From an uncultured SAR116 cluster alpha proteobacterium (GTDB lineage: Bacteria; Pseudomonadota; Alphaproteobacteria; Puniceispirillales; Marisalimonadaceae): DNA of 64,000 nucleotides. Every line of letters starts with the position of its first letter. Position 1 is the first letter of the stretch. Of this stretch, positions 8,472 to 16,466 are shown piece by piece. The notes under the pieces were generated by a model. That model was not told where the DNA came from. It searched no databases and saw nothing but the letters and a program-made list of their open reading frames with translations. The position numbers were made by a program, and so were the translations under genes. Location: positions 1 through 64,000 of the forward strand of contig CACMYY010000005.1 of assembly GCA_902618025.1 (NCBI GenBank), given 5' to 3'.

Positions 8472-9164
8472 TTACTTAACTCTTACAACTGTTCTTTTGT
8501 TAAAATAAAATAGAATTAATAATATAATAAATGATAAAATTAACATTCCACCTGCTAAAATATGTGCTTTACTAAAGGATAATTGTTCTACATGATCATA
8601 AATCGAAATAGCAATTACTTTTGTTTTACCGTGAATGCCACCTCCAACCATTAGAACAATTCCAAATTCACCTAAGGTGTGCGCAAAAGATATTATTAAA
8701 GAAGTAAAAAATCCTCTTTTACATAAGGGTATTATCACATTAAAAAAAGTATCTAATGGACCAGCTCCTAAACTATAAGATGTCCTAATAGTATCTCTTC
8801 CTATTTTTTCAAATGAAGCTTGAAGAGGCTGAACCCAAAAAGGAAGAGAATAAATTATAGAAGCCAGAACTAAACCGTAAAAAGAAAAAATTAATTGTTC
8901 TCCTGTAAGTATTATAAAAATTTTACCTAATACAGCTTCAGGACTAAAAAAAATAATTAGATAAAAGCCAATAACTGTAGGTGGTAATACCAGTGGTAAC
9001 GTTACCATTGTTTCAATAAATGGTTTGGTCTTTTTTGACTTAAATGCTAAAAAATATGCTAAAGGTGTGCCTATTAAAGCGAGAAAAAAACAAGTTACAA
9101 TAGCTAACTTTAATGTAATTAAAATTGCTATAAAATCTGAACTTAAATGGTGATAAATATCCAT
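8472..9164 (-). CDS. modB: molybdate-type ABC transporter permease
   Basis: Inner-membrane permease of the importer, 230 residues, with about five to six helices. The cytoplasmic EAA-like loop, carrying AHTLGEFGIVLMVGG, is the element that docks on ModC and is characteristic of the ModB/CysT group. An LPLVLPPTVIGF stretch, also typical of ModB, lies around 55-67. The gene is the first of a two-gene modBC operon and is divergent from the hydrolase gene 73 bases away. A periplasmic ModA would normally lie upstream but is not there. Confidence 0.85.
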   Translation of the reverse strand: MDIYHHLSSDFIAILITLKLAIVTCFFLALIGTPLAYFLAFKSKKTKPFIETMVTLPLVLPPTVIGFYLIIFFSPEAVLGKIFIILTGEQLIFSFYGLVLASIIYSLPFWVQPLQASFEKIGRDTIRTSYSLGAGPLDTFFNVIIPLCKRGFFTSLIISFAHTLGEFGIVLMVGGGIHGKTKVIAISIYDHVEQLSFSKAHILAGGMLILSFIILLILFYFNKRTVVRVK

Positions 9165-9237
9165 ATTAAAAGACCAACTAAATTTGGAATTGATTTTGAG
9201 TATTATATCCTAACTAGATTATAATGGGGAATTATAA

Positions 9238-10125
9238 ATGTCATTTATAAAAACTGATGATAATGTAAGATTATTTTATGAGTCTACTGGCAAAGGTGAA
9301 CCGATAATATTTGTTCATGAATTTGCTGGTGATTACAGAAGTTGGGAACCACAAATTAATTATTTTTCTAGATTTTATCAATGTATATCATTTTGTGCTA
9401 GAGGGTACCCACCATCCGAAGTTCCAGAAAATGAAAACAGTTATAGTCAAGAAAGAGCATGGCGTGATATTTTGAGTATAATGGATAATCTAAACATAGA
9501 GAAAGCTCATATTGTTGGCTTATCCATGGGTGGGTTTGCAACTCTTCATCTAGGAATAAATGCTGAAGATAGAGTGTTAAGTCTAGTAATAGCTGGTTGT
9601 GGATATGGTGCTAAACCAATCAACAAAACTAATTTCAACAAAGAAGCAGATTTTTCAAATATTTCTTTAGATAGTGCAAAAATTATTTTAAATGAGGGAA
9701 TGGATAAATTTGGATCAGAATATGCTCTAGGTCCTTCTAGAGTCCAATTTCAAAATAAAGATCCAAAAGGTTGGGAACTATTTAATGACCAACTAATTAA
9801 ACATGATCCTGTCGGCTCAGCCAATACTTTATTGGGCGTTCAAAATAAAAGACCTAATTTATATTGTCTAGAAAAGGAAATAAGTGGCATAACTTGTCCA
9901 ACACTAATTATAAATGGTGATGAAGATGATATGTGTCTTGAAGTAGGTCTATATTTGAAAAGGACTATTAGGACAGCAGGTTTGTTAATAGTTCCAAAAA
10001 CAGGGCATACAATCAATTTAGAAGAACCAGATTTATTTAATAATCATTTACTTAAATTTTTTACTGCAGTAAATTCATCTTCGTGGGGTGGTAGAGATTA
10101 TAGAGCAAAAATAATAAAATTCTAA
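9238..10125 (+). CDS. alpha/beta hydrolase
   Basis: A 295-residue cytoplasmic alpha/beta hydrolase. The oxyanion region is FVHEFAGD (25-32), the nucleophile is S96 in GLSMGG, a probable acid lies in the INGDEDDMC segment, and the histidine is in KTGHTINLEEP. The overall pattern resembles carboxylesterase/3-oxoadipate enol-lactonase-like hydrolases, but many unrelated activities share it. The ATG follows GGGGAATTATAA, a usable ribosome-binding site. The 3' end overlaps the yajQ 3' end by four bases on the opposite strand. The substrate cannot be named. Confidence 0.8.
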   Translation: MSFIKTDDNVRLFYESTGKGEPIIFVHEFAGDYRSWEPQINYFSRFYQCISFCARGYPPSEVPENENSYSQERAWRDILSIMDNLNIEKAHIVGLSMGGFATLHLGINAEDRVLSLVIAGCGYGAKPINKTNFNKEADFSNISLDSAKIILNEGMDKFGSEYALGPSRVQFQNKDPKGWELFNDQLIKHDPVGSANTLLGVQNKRPNLYCLEKEISGITCPTLIINGDEDDMCLEVGLYLKRTIRTAGLLIVPKTGHTINLEEPDLFNNHLLKFFTAVNSSSWGGRDYRAKIIKF

Positions 10126-10607
10126 TCTCTGAAATTTTCATATTGTAATGGGTGCTTAATATTTAATTCTTTTATTAATTTAATTGCTGCTTGAAGATCA
10201 TCTCTTTTTTTACCAGATACTCTTACCTCATCACCTTGAATAGAAGTTTGTACTTTACTTTTTGAGGATTTAATTGCCTTTACTATCTTTTGAGCTACTT
10301 CTCTATCAACACCTTGTTTGATTAATACAATTTGTCTAATGGAATTACCTGATGCAGCTTCTGGTTTTTCAAATACCAATGCGCCCGTATCAACTTTTTT
10401 TCTAGTAAGGTGAGTAATAATAAGATCCTCAACTTGCTTTCTTTTCAAATCATCATCAGCTTTAATAATAATTTTATCTTCTTGCTGCTCTACCTCACAC
10501 ATGCTTCCTTTAAAATCATATCTAGTACTAATTTCTTTTTTTACCCCATCTAAACCATTTTGAACTGAAGGCATGTCTATTTTACTTACTATATCAAAGC
10601 TAGGCAT
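10122..10607 (-). CDS. yajQ: YajQ family nucleotide/cyclic di-GMP-binding protein
   Basis: A 161-residue protein matching the YajQ family from end to end: MPSFDIVSKID at the start, the ISTRYDFKGS segment, a central KQGVDREVAQKIVK helix, and the RVSGKKRDDLQ(A)AIKLIK stretch before the C-terminus. Family members fold as two ferredoxin-like domains; some bind cyclic di-GMP and act with transcription factors. Whether this organism uses cyclic di-GMP cannot be seen here. It is a single gene with its own upstream region shared with the divergent hydroxylase-like gene. Confidence 0.92.
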   Translation of the reverse strand: MPSFDIVSKIDMPSVQNGLDGVKKEISTRYDFKGSMCEVEQQEDKIIIKADDDLKRKQVEDLIITHLTRKKVDTGALVFEKPEAASGNSIRQIVLIKQGVDREVAQKIVKAIKSSKSKVQTSIQGDEVRVSGKKRDDLQAAIKLIKELNIKHPLQYENFRD

Positions 10608-10749
10608 TTTTTAATTCCCATAAAGTGTTATTTATTATTATAATAATATTAAATTTTTATTTCTCAAACAATCTAAATAAAAGTTGATAGAAATTCCTTA
10701 AAATTATAGATTATGTATTTATTAATACTAACTATAAATAAAGTTTTTA

Positions 10750-11547
10750 ATGGATATTATCTTTAAATTAATTTTACTTATACCTATAATTTTAAGTACA
10801 GTTTTTCTTTTTATAAATATTGGAATATGGACAATTTTTCCATTCTGGATTCTATGTGGATTAATTGATGTCTCTAGACACAAAACAATGGATCTAAAAT
10901 TAATTAAAGAGTATTTCATAGGTAAAGGTTTTTTAACTTTTTTACTATCACCATTAAATCTTTTATCTGATCTTTTGTCTCATAGAAATCTTCATACTTA
11001 TAAAATTGAAGATCTTCCCCAAGGTCATCAAAATGAAATCAATGACGTTATTTCGCTATTTGACAAAAACTCTAAAGAAATCGCAAAGAGATTTAAAGAA
11101 AATCCTAATGATAATAGAACAATGTTATTTTATAAATGGTATGGATATGAACTGGATGATTCAATTGAAGAATTTAATAGTGAATATAAATATATAAAAA
11201 CTATTGGTGTTTCACTTTTTAGAGAGAAGACTTCAACGTCTAGACATTTTGGTCCTCTAAGAATGACTTATCGAATTTTGTATAATTTTAATAAAGTTAA
11301 AAAGGAAGGTTCTTTTATTGAAGCTGATGGTAGAATTCATAAGTGGAAGTCTGATCCATTGTTTATTTTTGATGATACATTAATACATCAAAGCTTTAAC
11401 GAAGAAGATAATTTAAGATTTTGCGCTTTTATCGATATTATTAGGCCTTCTCATTTAGACAATATAATTAAACTGATTTTAAAAACTGTCGGTTTTTTAT
11501 TAAAAAATACTAGAAGTATATTTTATAAAAATTGGAAAATGATATAA
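10750..11547 (+). CDS. membrane-anchored Asp/Asn beta-hydroxylase-like dioxygenase
   Basis: A 265-residue protein with one or two N-terminal hydrophobic helices (about 4-40 and a weaker one at 60-76). A C-terminal domain with the aspartyl/asparaginyl beta-hydroxylase pattern follows: H166 in SRHFGP, H213 in FIFDDTLIHQSFN and R223 downstream. These match the two metal-binding histidines and the 2-oxoglutarate-binding arginine of the family. Relatives include LpxO, which hydroxylates lipid A acyl chains at the inner membrane, and peptide hydroxylases. The membrane anchor favours a lipid substrate, but that is inference. It converges on the alcohol dehydrogenase gene with a three-base gap. Confidence 0.75.
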   Translation: MDIIFKLILLIPIILSTVFLFINIGIWTIFPFWILCGLIDVSRHKTMDLKLIKEYFIGKGFLTFLLSPLNLLSDLLSHRNLHTYKIEDLPQGHQNEINDVISLFDKNSKEIAKRFKENPNDNRTMLFYKWYGYELDDSIEEFNSEYKYIKTIGVSLFREKTSTSRHFGPLRMTYRILYNFNKVKKEGSFIEADGRIHKWKSDPLFIFDDTLIHQSFNEEDNLRFCAFIDIIRPSHLDNIIKLILKTVGFLLKNTRSIFYKNWKMI

Positions 11548-11550
11548 AAG

Positions 11551-12690
11551 CTATGCATTTGGCATTAGTATCTGTCTAACAACTTCTCCCTTAGACAATT
11601 TATCAAAACCTTCATTCAAATTATCAAATGTAATTTTCCCATCTATTAGCTTATCTACTGGTAAACGACCTTGTTTATATAAGTTTAGAAATCTAGGTAC
11701 ATCTCTTACAGGAACACATGAGCCCATATAGCTTCCTAAAATTGATTTTTCTTGTGCAACTAAATCACTATGATTAAAACTAAATTGAGTATTTATTGGC
11801 GATAAACCAGCAGTAACCACAGAGCCTCCATATCTAATAATTTGGTAAGCTGTATCCATTGCTTGTATTACACCGGCTAGATCAATAGCAAAATCAACAC
11901 CGCCATTTGTTAAATTCCTTATTTCTTCAACCATATTATTGTTTCTACTATCAAAACAATGTGTTGCACCAAGTTCTTCTGCTCTACTAAATTTTGATGG
12001 ATCAATATCAACTGCTATAATAGTTTCAGCTCCTGCCAGTTTTGCACCAATTATGCCATTTAGACCTACACCTCCCAATCCAATAATTGCAACTGAATCT
12101 CCAGGCCTTATTCTAGCAGTATTAATTACAGCTCCAACACCAGTCATAACAGCACACCCAAAAAGAGCGGCATCTTCTATATTAAAAACTTTATCAATTA
12201 CAACTATAGATCCTCTATCAACCACATTATATTGAGACATACATGAAATTCCGGTATGGTGATTAAGCCTATTCCCCTCCATATCTGTCAATCTGCTTCC
12301 ACCTGACATTAAATCACCTTTACCTTTTGTTGCAGCTGCGAGTTCACATACTTGAGGTCTTCCTTCGAGACATCTTCTACATCTTCCACAAGAAGGTGAA
12401 AATTGAAAAGCAACATGATCTCCAACTTTTATGTCTTTTACAGCACTTCCTAACTCAACCACTTCACCCGAACCTTCATGACCAATTACTAATGGTAGTG
12501 GCATAACTCTTGATCCATTAATAACTGATAAATCAGAGTGACAAAGACCTGCACCCATAACCTTCACAAGAACTTCATTTTCAAGTGGAGGTGATATATT
12601 GATTTCCTCAATAGATAATGGCTTAGAGTCCTTATATGGCTCAGTTAATTTATTATTTCTAATAACTGCAGCTTTACATTTAATTGACAT
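11551..12690 (-). CDS. zinc-dependent alcohol dehydrogenase (class III/NDMA-like)
   Basis: A medium-chain Zn alcohol dehydrogenase of 379 residues that oxidises an alcohol with NAD(P). Catalytic zinc ligands are C50, H71/E72 and a cysteine in LFGCAVMTG. The structural zinc site is C101, C104, C107 and C115. The Rossmann motif is IIGLGGVGLNG. The length and the GCAVMTGVGAV segment place it nearer the class III/aryl-alcohol group than the shorter AdhP group. It is the last gene of the nitrile hydratase operon and starts immediately after the activator gene. The substrate probably relates to the nitrile or amide handled there. Confidence 0.85.
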   Translation of the reverse strand: MSIKCKAAVIRNNKLTEPYKDSKPLSIEEINISPPLENEVLVKVMGAGLCHSDLSVINGSRVMPLPLVIGHEGSGEVVELGSAVKDIKVGDHVAFQFSPSCGRCRRCLEGRPQVCELAAATKGKGDLMSGGSRLTDMEGNRLNHHTGISCMSQYNVVDRGSIVVIDKVFNIEDAALFGCAVMTGVGAVINTARIRPGDSVAIIGLGGVGLNGIIGAKLAGAETIIAVDIDPSKFSRAEELGATHCFDSRNNNMVEEIRNLTNGGVDFAIDLAGVIQAMDTAYQIIRYGGSVVTAGLSPINTQFSFNHSDLVAQEKSILGSYMGSCVPVRDVPRFLNLYKQGRLPVDKLIDGKITFDNLNEGFDKLSKGEVVRQILMPNA

Positions 12691-13050
12691 TTAAACACTC
12701 CTATTTTTAATATTTACCGGTTTCCCATGAGGTGTAGACAAATAAGCTTGTGTCCAGTCTTCTTTTAATGACATCAAAGCATCTTGATCACTTATTTTCT
12801 TAATAATCAAAATTTCTTCAAGTGCGTTTAACCAACAAGAAAAATAATCATTGCTACCATCTAAATTTTTAGAGAGTGATCTTTGTTTTTCAAGGGTAAC
12901 TCCAAAAACTTCTACAAATTCTTTCCAGCTAAAATTTCCTTTCTCTGACATTTGAATTGTAATCGCAAATAATTTACTATGCCAAGGATTTTGGAAAACA
13001 ATTTGATCTTCAGTTTTATTCGTAAAAGGTAAATTATTATCAGATTTCAT
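12691..13050 (-). CDS. nitrile hydratase accessory/activator protein (P14K-like)
   Basis: A 119-residue protein matching the nitrile hydratase accessory family, which resembles the N-terminal half of the beta subunit and is needed to insert cobalt into the alpha subunit by subunit exchange. Diagnostic parts are the FQNPWHSKLFAITIQMSEKG segment (about 19-38), FSWKEFVEVFG, the YFSCWLNALEEIL helix, and the C-terminal WTQAYLSTPHGKPV. It lies 16 bases after nthB and directly abuts the next dehydrogenase gene. This arrangement is standard for cobalt-type enzymes. Confidence 0.88.
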   Translation of the reverse strand: MKSDNNLPFTNKTEDQIVFQNPWHSKLFAITIQMSEKGNFSWKEFVEVFGVTLEKQRSLSKNLDGSNDYFSCWLNALEEILIIKKISDQDALMSLKEDWTQAYLSTPHGKPVNIKNRSV

Positions 13051-13066
13051 TTTTATCTTTTTAAAA

Positions 13067-13807
13067 TTAATGTGGAAAAAGTTTTAGGTATGGTTCCCAC
13101 AAGTCTAAGAAAATACTGTCATTTTCATTCTCGGCCAATTCTCCCCATATCTCTGAAGACTTAAACTCTACAGTATATAATGGTAAGGGGTTCTCTCCCA
13201 AATCATGAGCATTTTTATCAGGGAAAACATGATTGTTGTTATAAGAATGAATAACACCCACTCTTCCCATAGCATATTTGGGCAAACGAGTGTGTCCACC
13301 AATAATATCTTTGTTTGGACTATAATTTTCTGTAACAACTTTATCGCCTATATTAAAAACAGGACTTATATCTATATCTCTGACAGAAGGGCCTCCCCAA
13401 CCTAGTGTTTTCTGGACATCTTTGGCTAACCAAGTTCTTTGATCGAGTTTAATATTTTTATCAGAAAATTTTTTTAAAGTTCCATTTTCAGCGGCAGAAA
13501 CATATTCTTTTAATTCACTTAATGAAATAAGCTCTTTATCAATTAAAAGATTAGTAAGAGCCGCTAACCATTTTTCGTAATAAGAAAAATTCACATAATC
13601 TTTTGGCGGTAAACATTCTCTATAATGACGACTAATATCTAGGTTCCATTCTCCTAAAGCTCCAGCTGCAAGTGTAATCGCCCATGCTTTTGAATGCCAT
13701 TCATATTTGAAAGTTGGCTCAATGTTAGTTACTTCATTTTTACCGTCTCTTGGAATAGGAATTGATCCATCACCAAAACGACCACCCATGTCGTGCAATC
13801 TACTCAT
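13067..13807 (-). CDS. nthB: nitrile hydratase beta subunit
   Basis: Structural subunit of nitrile hydratase, which converts a nitrile to the amide with water. The 246-residue protein opens with [14 protein letters not shown] (the conserved HDMGG) and has the helical N-terminal half with [15 protein letters not shown]-terminal SH3-like barrel (about 145-246) includes RTWL...[14 protein letters not shown] and the YTVEF motif near the end. The full-length beta argues against thiocyanate hydrolase, where this polypeptide is split in two. Its ATG overlaps the nthA stop by four bases (ATGA), indicating coupled translation. Confidence 0.93.
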   Translation of the reverse strand: MSRLHDMGGRFGDGSIPIPRDGKNEVTNIEPTFKYEWHSKAWAITLAAGALGEWNLDISRHYRECLPPKDYVNFSYYEKWLAALTNLLIDKELISLSELKEYVSAAENGTLKKFSDKNIKLDQRTWLAKDVQKTLGWGGPSVRDIDISPVFNIGDKVVTENYSPNKDIIGGHTRLPKYAMGRVGVIHSYNNNHVFPDKNAHDLGENPLPLYTVEFKSSEIWGELAENENDSIFLDLWEPYLKLFPH

Positions 13808-14445
13808 TTTATTTCCTTTGGTAATCCAGTACCTATCATTGAATTTCTTGTTACCAGTTCTGCAAGTTCACTTTCATCCATATTTTCAGTACCTTTTGGT
13901 CTCATTGGTAATACCAAATATCTTATTTCAGCTGTAGAATCCCATACTTTTATCTGAACTTTTGGATCTAAAGATAAACCAAATTCTAAAAGAACTTTTC
14001 TAGGTTCTCTTACTGTTCTAGATCTGTATTCATCACTCTTATACCAAGTTGGTGGAATGCCAAGGACTGGCCACGGATAACAACTACATAATGTACAGAC
14101 TATTACATTGTGAATTTCAGGTGTGTTTTCTACTACAACCATATTCTCACCTTGTCTACCTTGGTAACTCAATTCTCTAATTGCTGAAGTAGCGTCAATC
14201 AAAAGTCTCTTTTTGTATTCAGGATCTACCCATGCTTTAGCTACCACGTTTGCACCGTTTTTGGGGCCTATTCGATTTTCATAAGTATCAATCAATTCAT
14301 CTAAAGTTTTTGAGTCTATTAATCCTTTGTTTAAGAGTAAAGTCTCAACAGCTTTTACCCTTAATTCAGGATCAGATGGTAAATGTGAATGCGCATGATC
14401 ATGTGAATGATTGTCACCATCAGCAATTTTTTTCTTTTCACTCAT
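13804..14445 (-). CDS. nthA: nitrile hydratase alpha subunit, cobalt type
   Basis: Catalytic, metal-binding subunit, 213 residues. The metal site is C117-T-L-C120-S-C122-Y, in which the second and third cysteines are oxidised to sulfinate and sulfenate in known enzymes. Threonine in the second position and tyrosine after the motif are the marks of the cobalt class; iron enzymes have serine and threonine there. [14 protein letters not shown] and [11 protein letters not shown] follow as expected. The N-terminus holds a histidine-rich stretch (HSHDHAHSH, 13-21), common in this family and a possible metal-handling tail. No amidase gene is adjacent. Confidence 0.95.
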   Translation of the reverse strand: MSEKKKIADGDNHSHDHAHSHLPSDPELRVKAVETLLLNKGLIDSKTLDELIDTYENRIGPKNGANVVAKAWVDPEYKKRLLIDATSAIRELSYQGRQGENMVVVENTPEIHNVIVCTLCSCYPWPVLGIPPTWYKSDEYRSRTVREPRKVLLEFGLSLDPKVQIKVWDSTAEIRYLVLPMRPKGTENMDESELAELVTRNSMIGTGLPKEIK

Positions 14446-14476
14446 AATTCAATCTCTTTTTTTATAATCTATATTT

Positions 14477-15523
14477 TTAATCCGGGATTAGAACTATTCT
14501 TCCATTAACTTTGCCAGATCTTAAATCAGACATCGCTTGATTTGCTGTTTCTAAACCTTGTTTTTTTACAGGTATTAATTTTATTTTGCCGGATTTGATA
14601 ATATTAACAAGCTCTTTTAATTCTCTTAACTCTCCCACATACGAACCTCTAAGCGTCATAGATCTCATTGGTACCAATGGTAATGATAGTTTTAGCGAAC
14701 CACCGTACAAACCTACTACAATTACCATGCCACCTTTTTTTACTAATGTCAGACCAAAATCAGTGGTTTCTGGTCTTCCAACAAAGTCTATTGCTGCGGC
14801 TGAACCAATACCAATTTTATTTCTAATTTCAGTTTCTTCATCTGGTGCAAAAGCTTCATTTGCACCAGCTTCAAGGGCTTTTTTCCTCTTTTCTGGGTCA
14901 TTATCTATTACTAAAATTTTTGCTTTGTGTACTGCAGGAGATAATAAAATACCATTTATGCCAACACCACCTGCACCAATAATAATAATCCAATCATCTT
15001 TTGAAGTTGTAGGAATTTTTTTTAAAGCACTAAATGCAGTTAGACCTGAACATGCGTATGGTGCTGCTTGCGCAGGATCCATGTCACCATAAGAAACTAT
15101 ATATTTACTATGAGGTACAATTATGTGATCAGAATAACCTCCATCAAGACGAGCGCCTAAATATTTAGGAGCCTCGCATAATGTTTCATTATTTTCTAAA
15201 CAAGCTGCACATTTTCCACAACCAATCCATGGAAATACTATTCCAGCGTCACCTATTTTAATATCTTTTACATTCTCACCTAAAGCTACTACAGTTCCAG
15301 TAATCTCGTGTCCTGGTGTAAATGGTAATTTTGTGCCCCTGTCAGACAAAGTTATTCTTTTTCCATCTCCTAAATCAAAATAACCATCTGCCAAGTGAAG
15401 ATCACTGTGACAAACGCCACAGGCTGTAATCTTTACAAGAACTTCATCCCCTTTAGGTTGTGGATTTTCATATTCTCTTAATTCTAAAGGTTCACCAAAC
15501 TCAACAACCTGATAACTCTTCAT
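14477..15523 (-). CDS. zinc-dependent alcohol dehydrogenase (AdhP-like)
   Basis: A 348-residue medium-chain dehydrogenase. Catalytic zinc ligands are C38, H72/E73 and the cysteine of APYACSGLTA. The structural zinc site is C102, C105, C108 and C116. The NAD-binding motif is IIIGAGGVGING, followed by VIDNDPEK, whose aspartate favours NAD over NADP. The length fits the propanol-preferring AdhP group. It lies 31 bases upstream of nthA and 27 bases after the isocitrate lyase-family gene, within one operon. A second, longer Zn dehydrogenase ends the same operon, so two oxidation steps or two substrates are likely. Confidence 0.87.
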   Translation of the reverse strand: MKSYQVVEFGEPLELREYENPQPKGDEVLVKITACGVCHSDLHLADGYFDLGDGKRITLSDRGTKLPFTPGHEITGTVVALGENVKDIKIGDAGIVFPWIGCGKCAACLENNETLCEAPKYLGARLDGGYSDHIIVPHSKYIVSYGDMDPAQAAPYACSGLTAFSALKKIPTTSKDDWIIIIGAGGVGINGILLSPAVHKAKILVIDNDPEKRKKALEAGANEAFAPDEETEIRNKIGIGSAAAIDFVGRPETTDFGLTLVKKGGMVIVVGLYGGSLKLSLPLVPMRSMTLRGSYVGELRELKELVNIIKSGKIKLIPVKKQGLETANQAMSDLRSGKVNGRIVLIPD

Positions 15524-15550
15524 TATAAAATTCTCCCCATCTAAAAATTA

Positions 15551-16423
15551 TCAACTTCTTTTTGAAGTTTCGTACTTACTTGATATTTCATAATAATCAT
15601 CAAATCCAATTTTCTGTCTTAGATCACTAAAATCTAGTAATAACTCGGACCTATCTTCATCTTTCATTAACAAATTTAACGAGTTTGTCATTGCTTTCAT
15701 TGCTGAACTCATAACTGTAAGTGGGTACACAGCAAGTTTATAACCAATTTCTGATAATTCTTTCATGGATAAATTTGGTGTAATGCCACCTTCAACGATG
15801 TTAGCAATTTTATCACCTGGAACTTCTTTACAGATTGTTATCATTTCTTCGATGTTTTTTGGGGCTTCAATAAACATAATGTCTGCTCCAAGTTCATAAA
15901 ATTTTTGTGATCTTGATATTGCCTCGCTTAGACCGTGAGTGTGATTGGCGTCAGTTCTTGCCATAATTAAAATATCATATCCTTCATTCCTCATATCACT
16001 AGCTGCTCTTATCCGATCAAACGCTTCTTCTCGATTAACCACGTCTTTTCCTGGTGTATGACCACAACGCTTTGGTGCTAGTTGATCTTCAATTAAGATG
16101 CCAGCACAACCTGCCTTGGAACATTCTTTTAATGTTCTTCGTACATTCATAGCATTTCCATACCCAGTATCTCCATCTACAATCATCGGTATTTCAATCG
16201 CATTGCAGATATTATTAGCCTGATCAAAAACCTCTGAAAAGGTCATAAGCCCAAGATCTGGAGATCCTATCCTAGAAGCAGACGTAGCGAACCCTGACAT
16301 AAAAGTTACATCAAAATTAGCTTGTTCAATCAATTTAGCAGATAAAGCATCAAAACATGACGGTATAGGAGTAAAGTATTTATCTTTTAAAATTTTTCTT
16401 AATTTTTCAGGCTGACTTATCAT
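15551..16423 (-). CDS. isocitrate lyase / PEP mutase superfamily enzyme
   Basis: A 290-residue TIM-barrel enzyme of the isocitrate lyase/PEP mutase superfamily. Metal/substrate motif DGDTGYGN lies at 83-90. The mobile-loop signature KRCGH (118-122) carries the catalytic cysteine found in true lyases such as 2-methylisocitrate lyase. The presence of this cysteine argues for carbon-carbon lyase activity rather than phosphonomutase or oxaloacetate decarboxylase activity. Specificity cannot be called: 2-methylisocitrate lyase, dimethylmalate lyase and others share these motifs. It is the second gene of the nitrile hydratase operon, 43 bases after the E1-like gene. Confidence 0.82.
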   Translation of the reverse strand: MISQPEKLRKILKDKYFTPIPSCFDALSAKLIEQANFDVTFMSGFATSASRIGSPDLGLMTFSEVFDQANNICNAIEIPMIVDGDTGYGNAMNVRRTLKECSKAGCAGILIEDQLAPKRCGHTPGKDVVNREEAFDRIRAASDMRNEGYDILIMARTDANHTHGLSEAISRSQKFYELGADIMFIEAPKNIEEMITICKEVPGDKIANIVEGGITPNLSMKELSEIGYKLAVYPLTVMSSAMKAMTNSLNLLMKDEDRSELLLDFSDLRQKIGFDDYYEISSKYETSKRS

Positions 16424-16466
16424 TTTAGTTATCTTTATAAGTCCTAATATTAATATTTAGAATTAC

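Noticed and set aside
13067-14445. The nthA/nthB genes as a thiocyanate hydrolase
   Set aside because: Thiocyanate hydrolase splits the beta-like polypeptide into two subunits; here beta is full length and a separate activator protein follows, as in cobalt nitrile hydratases.
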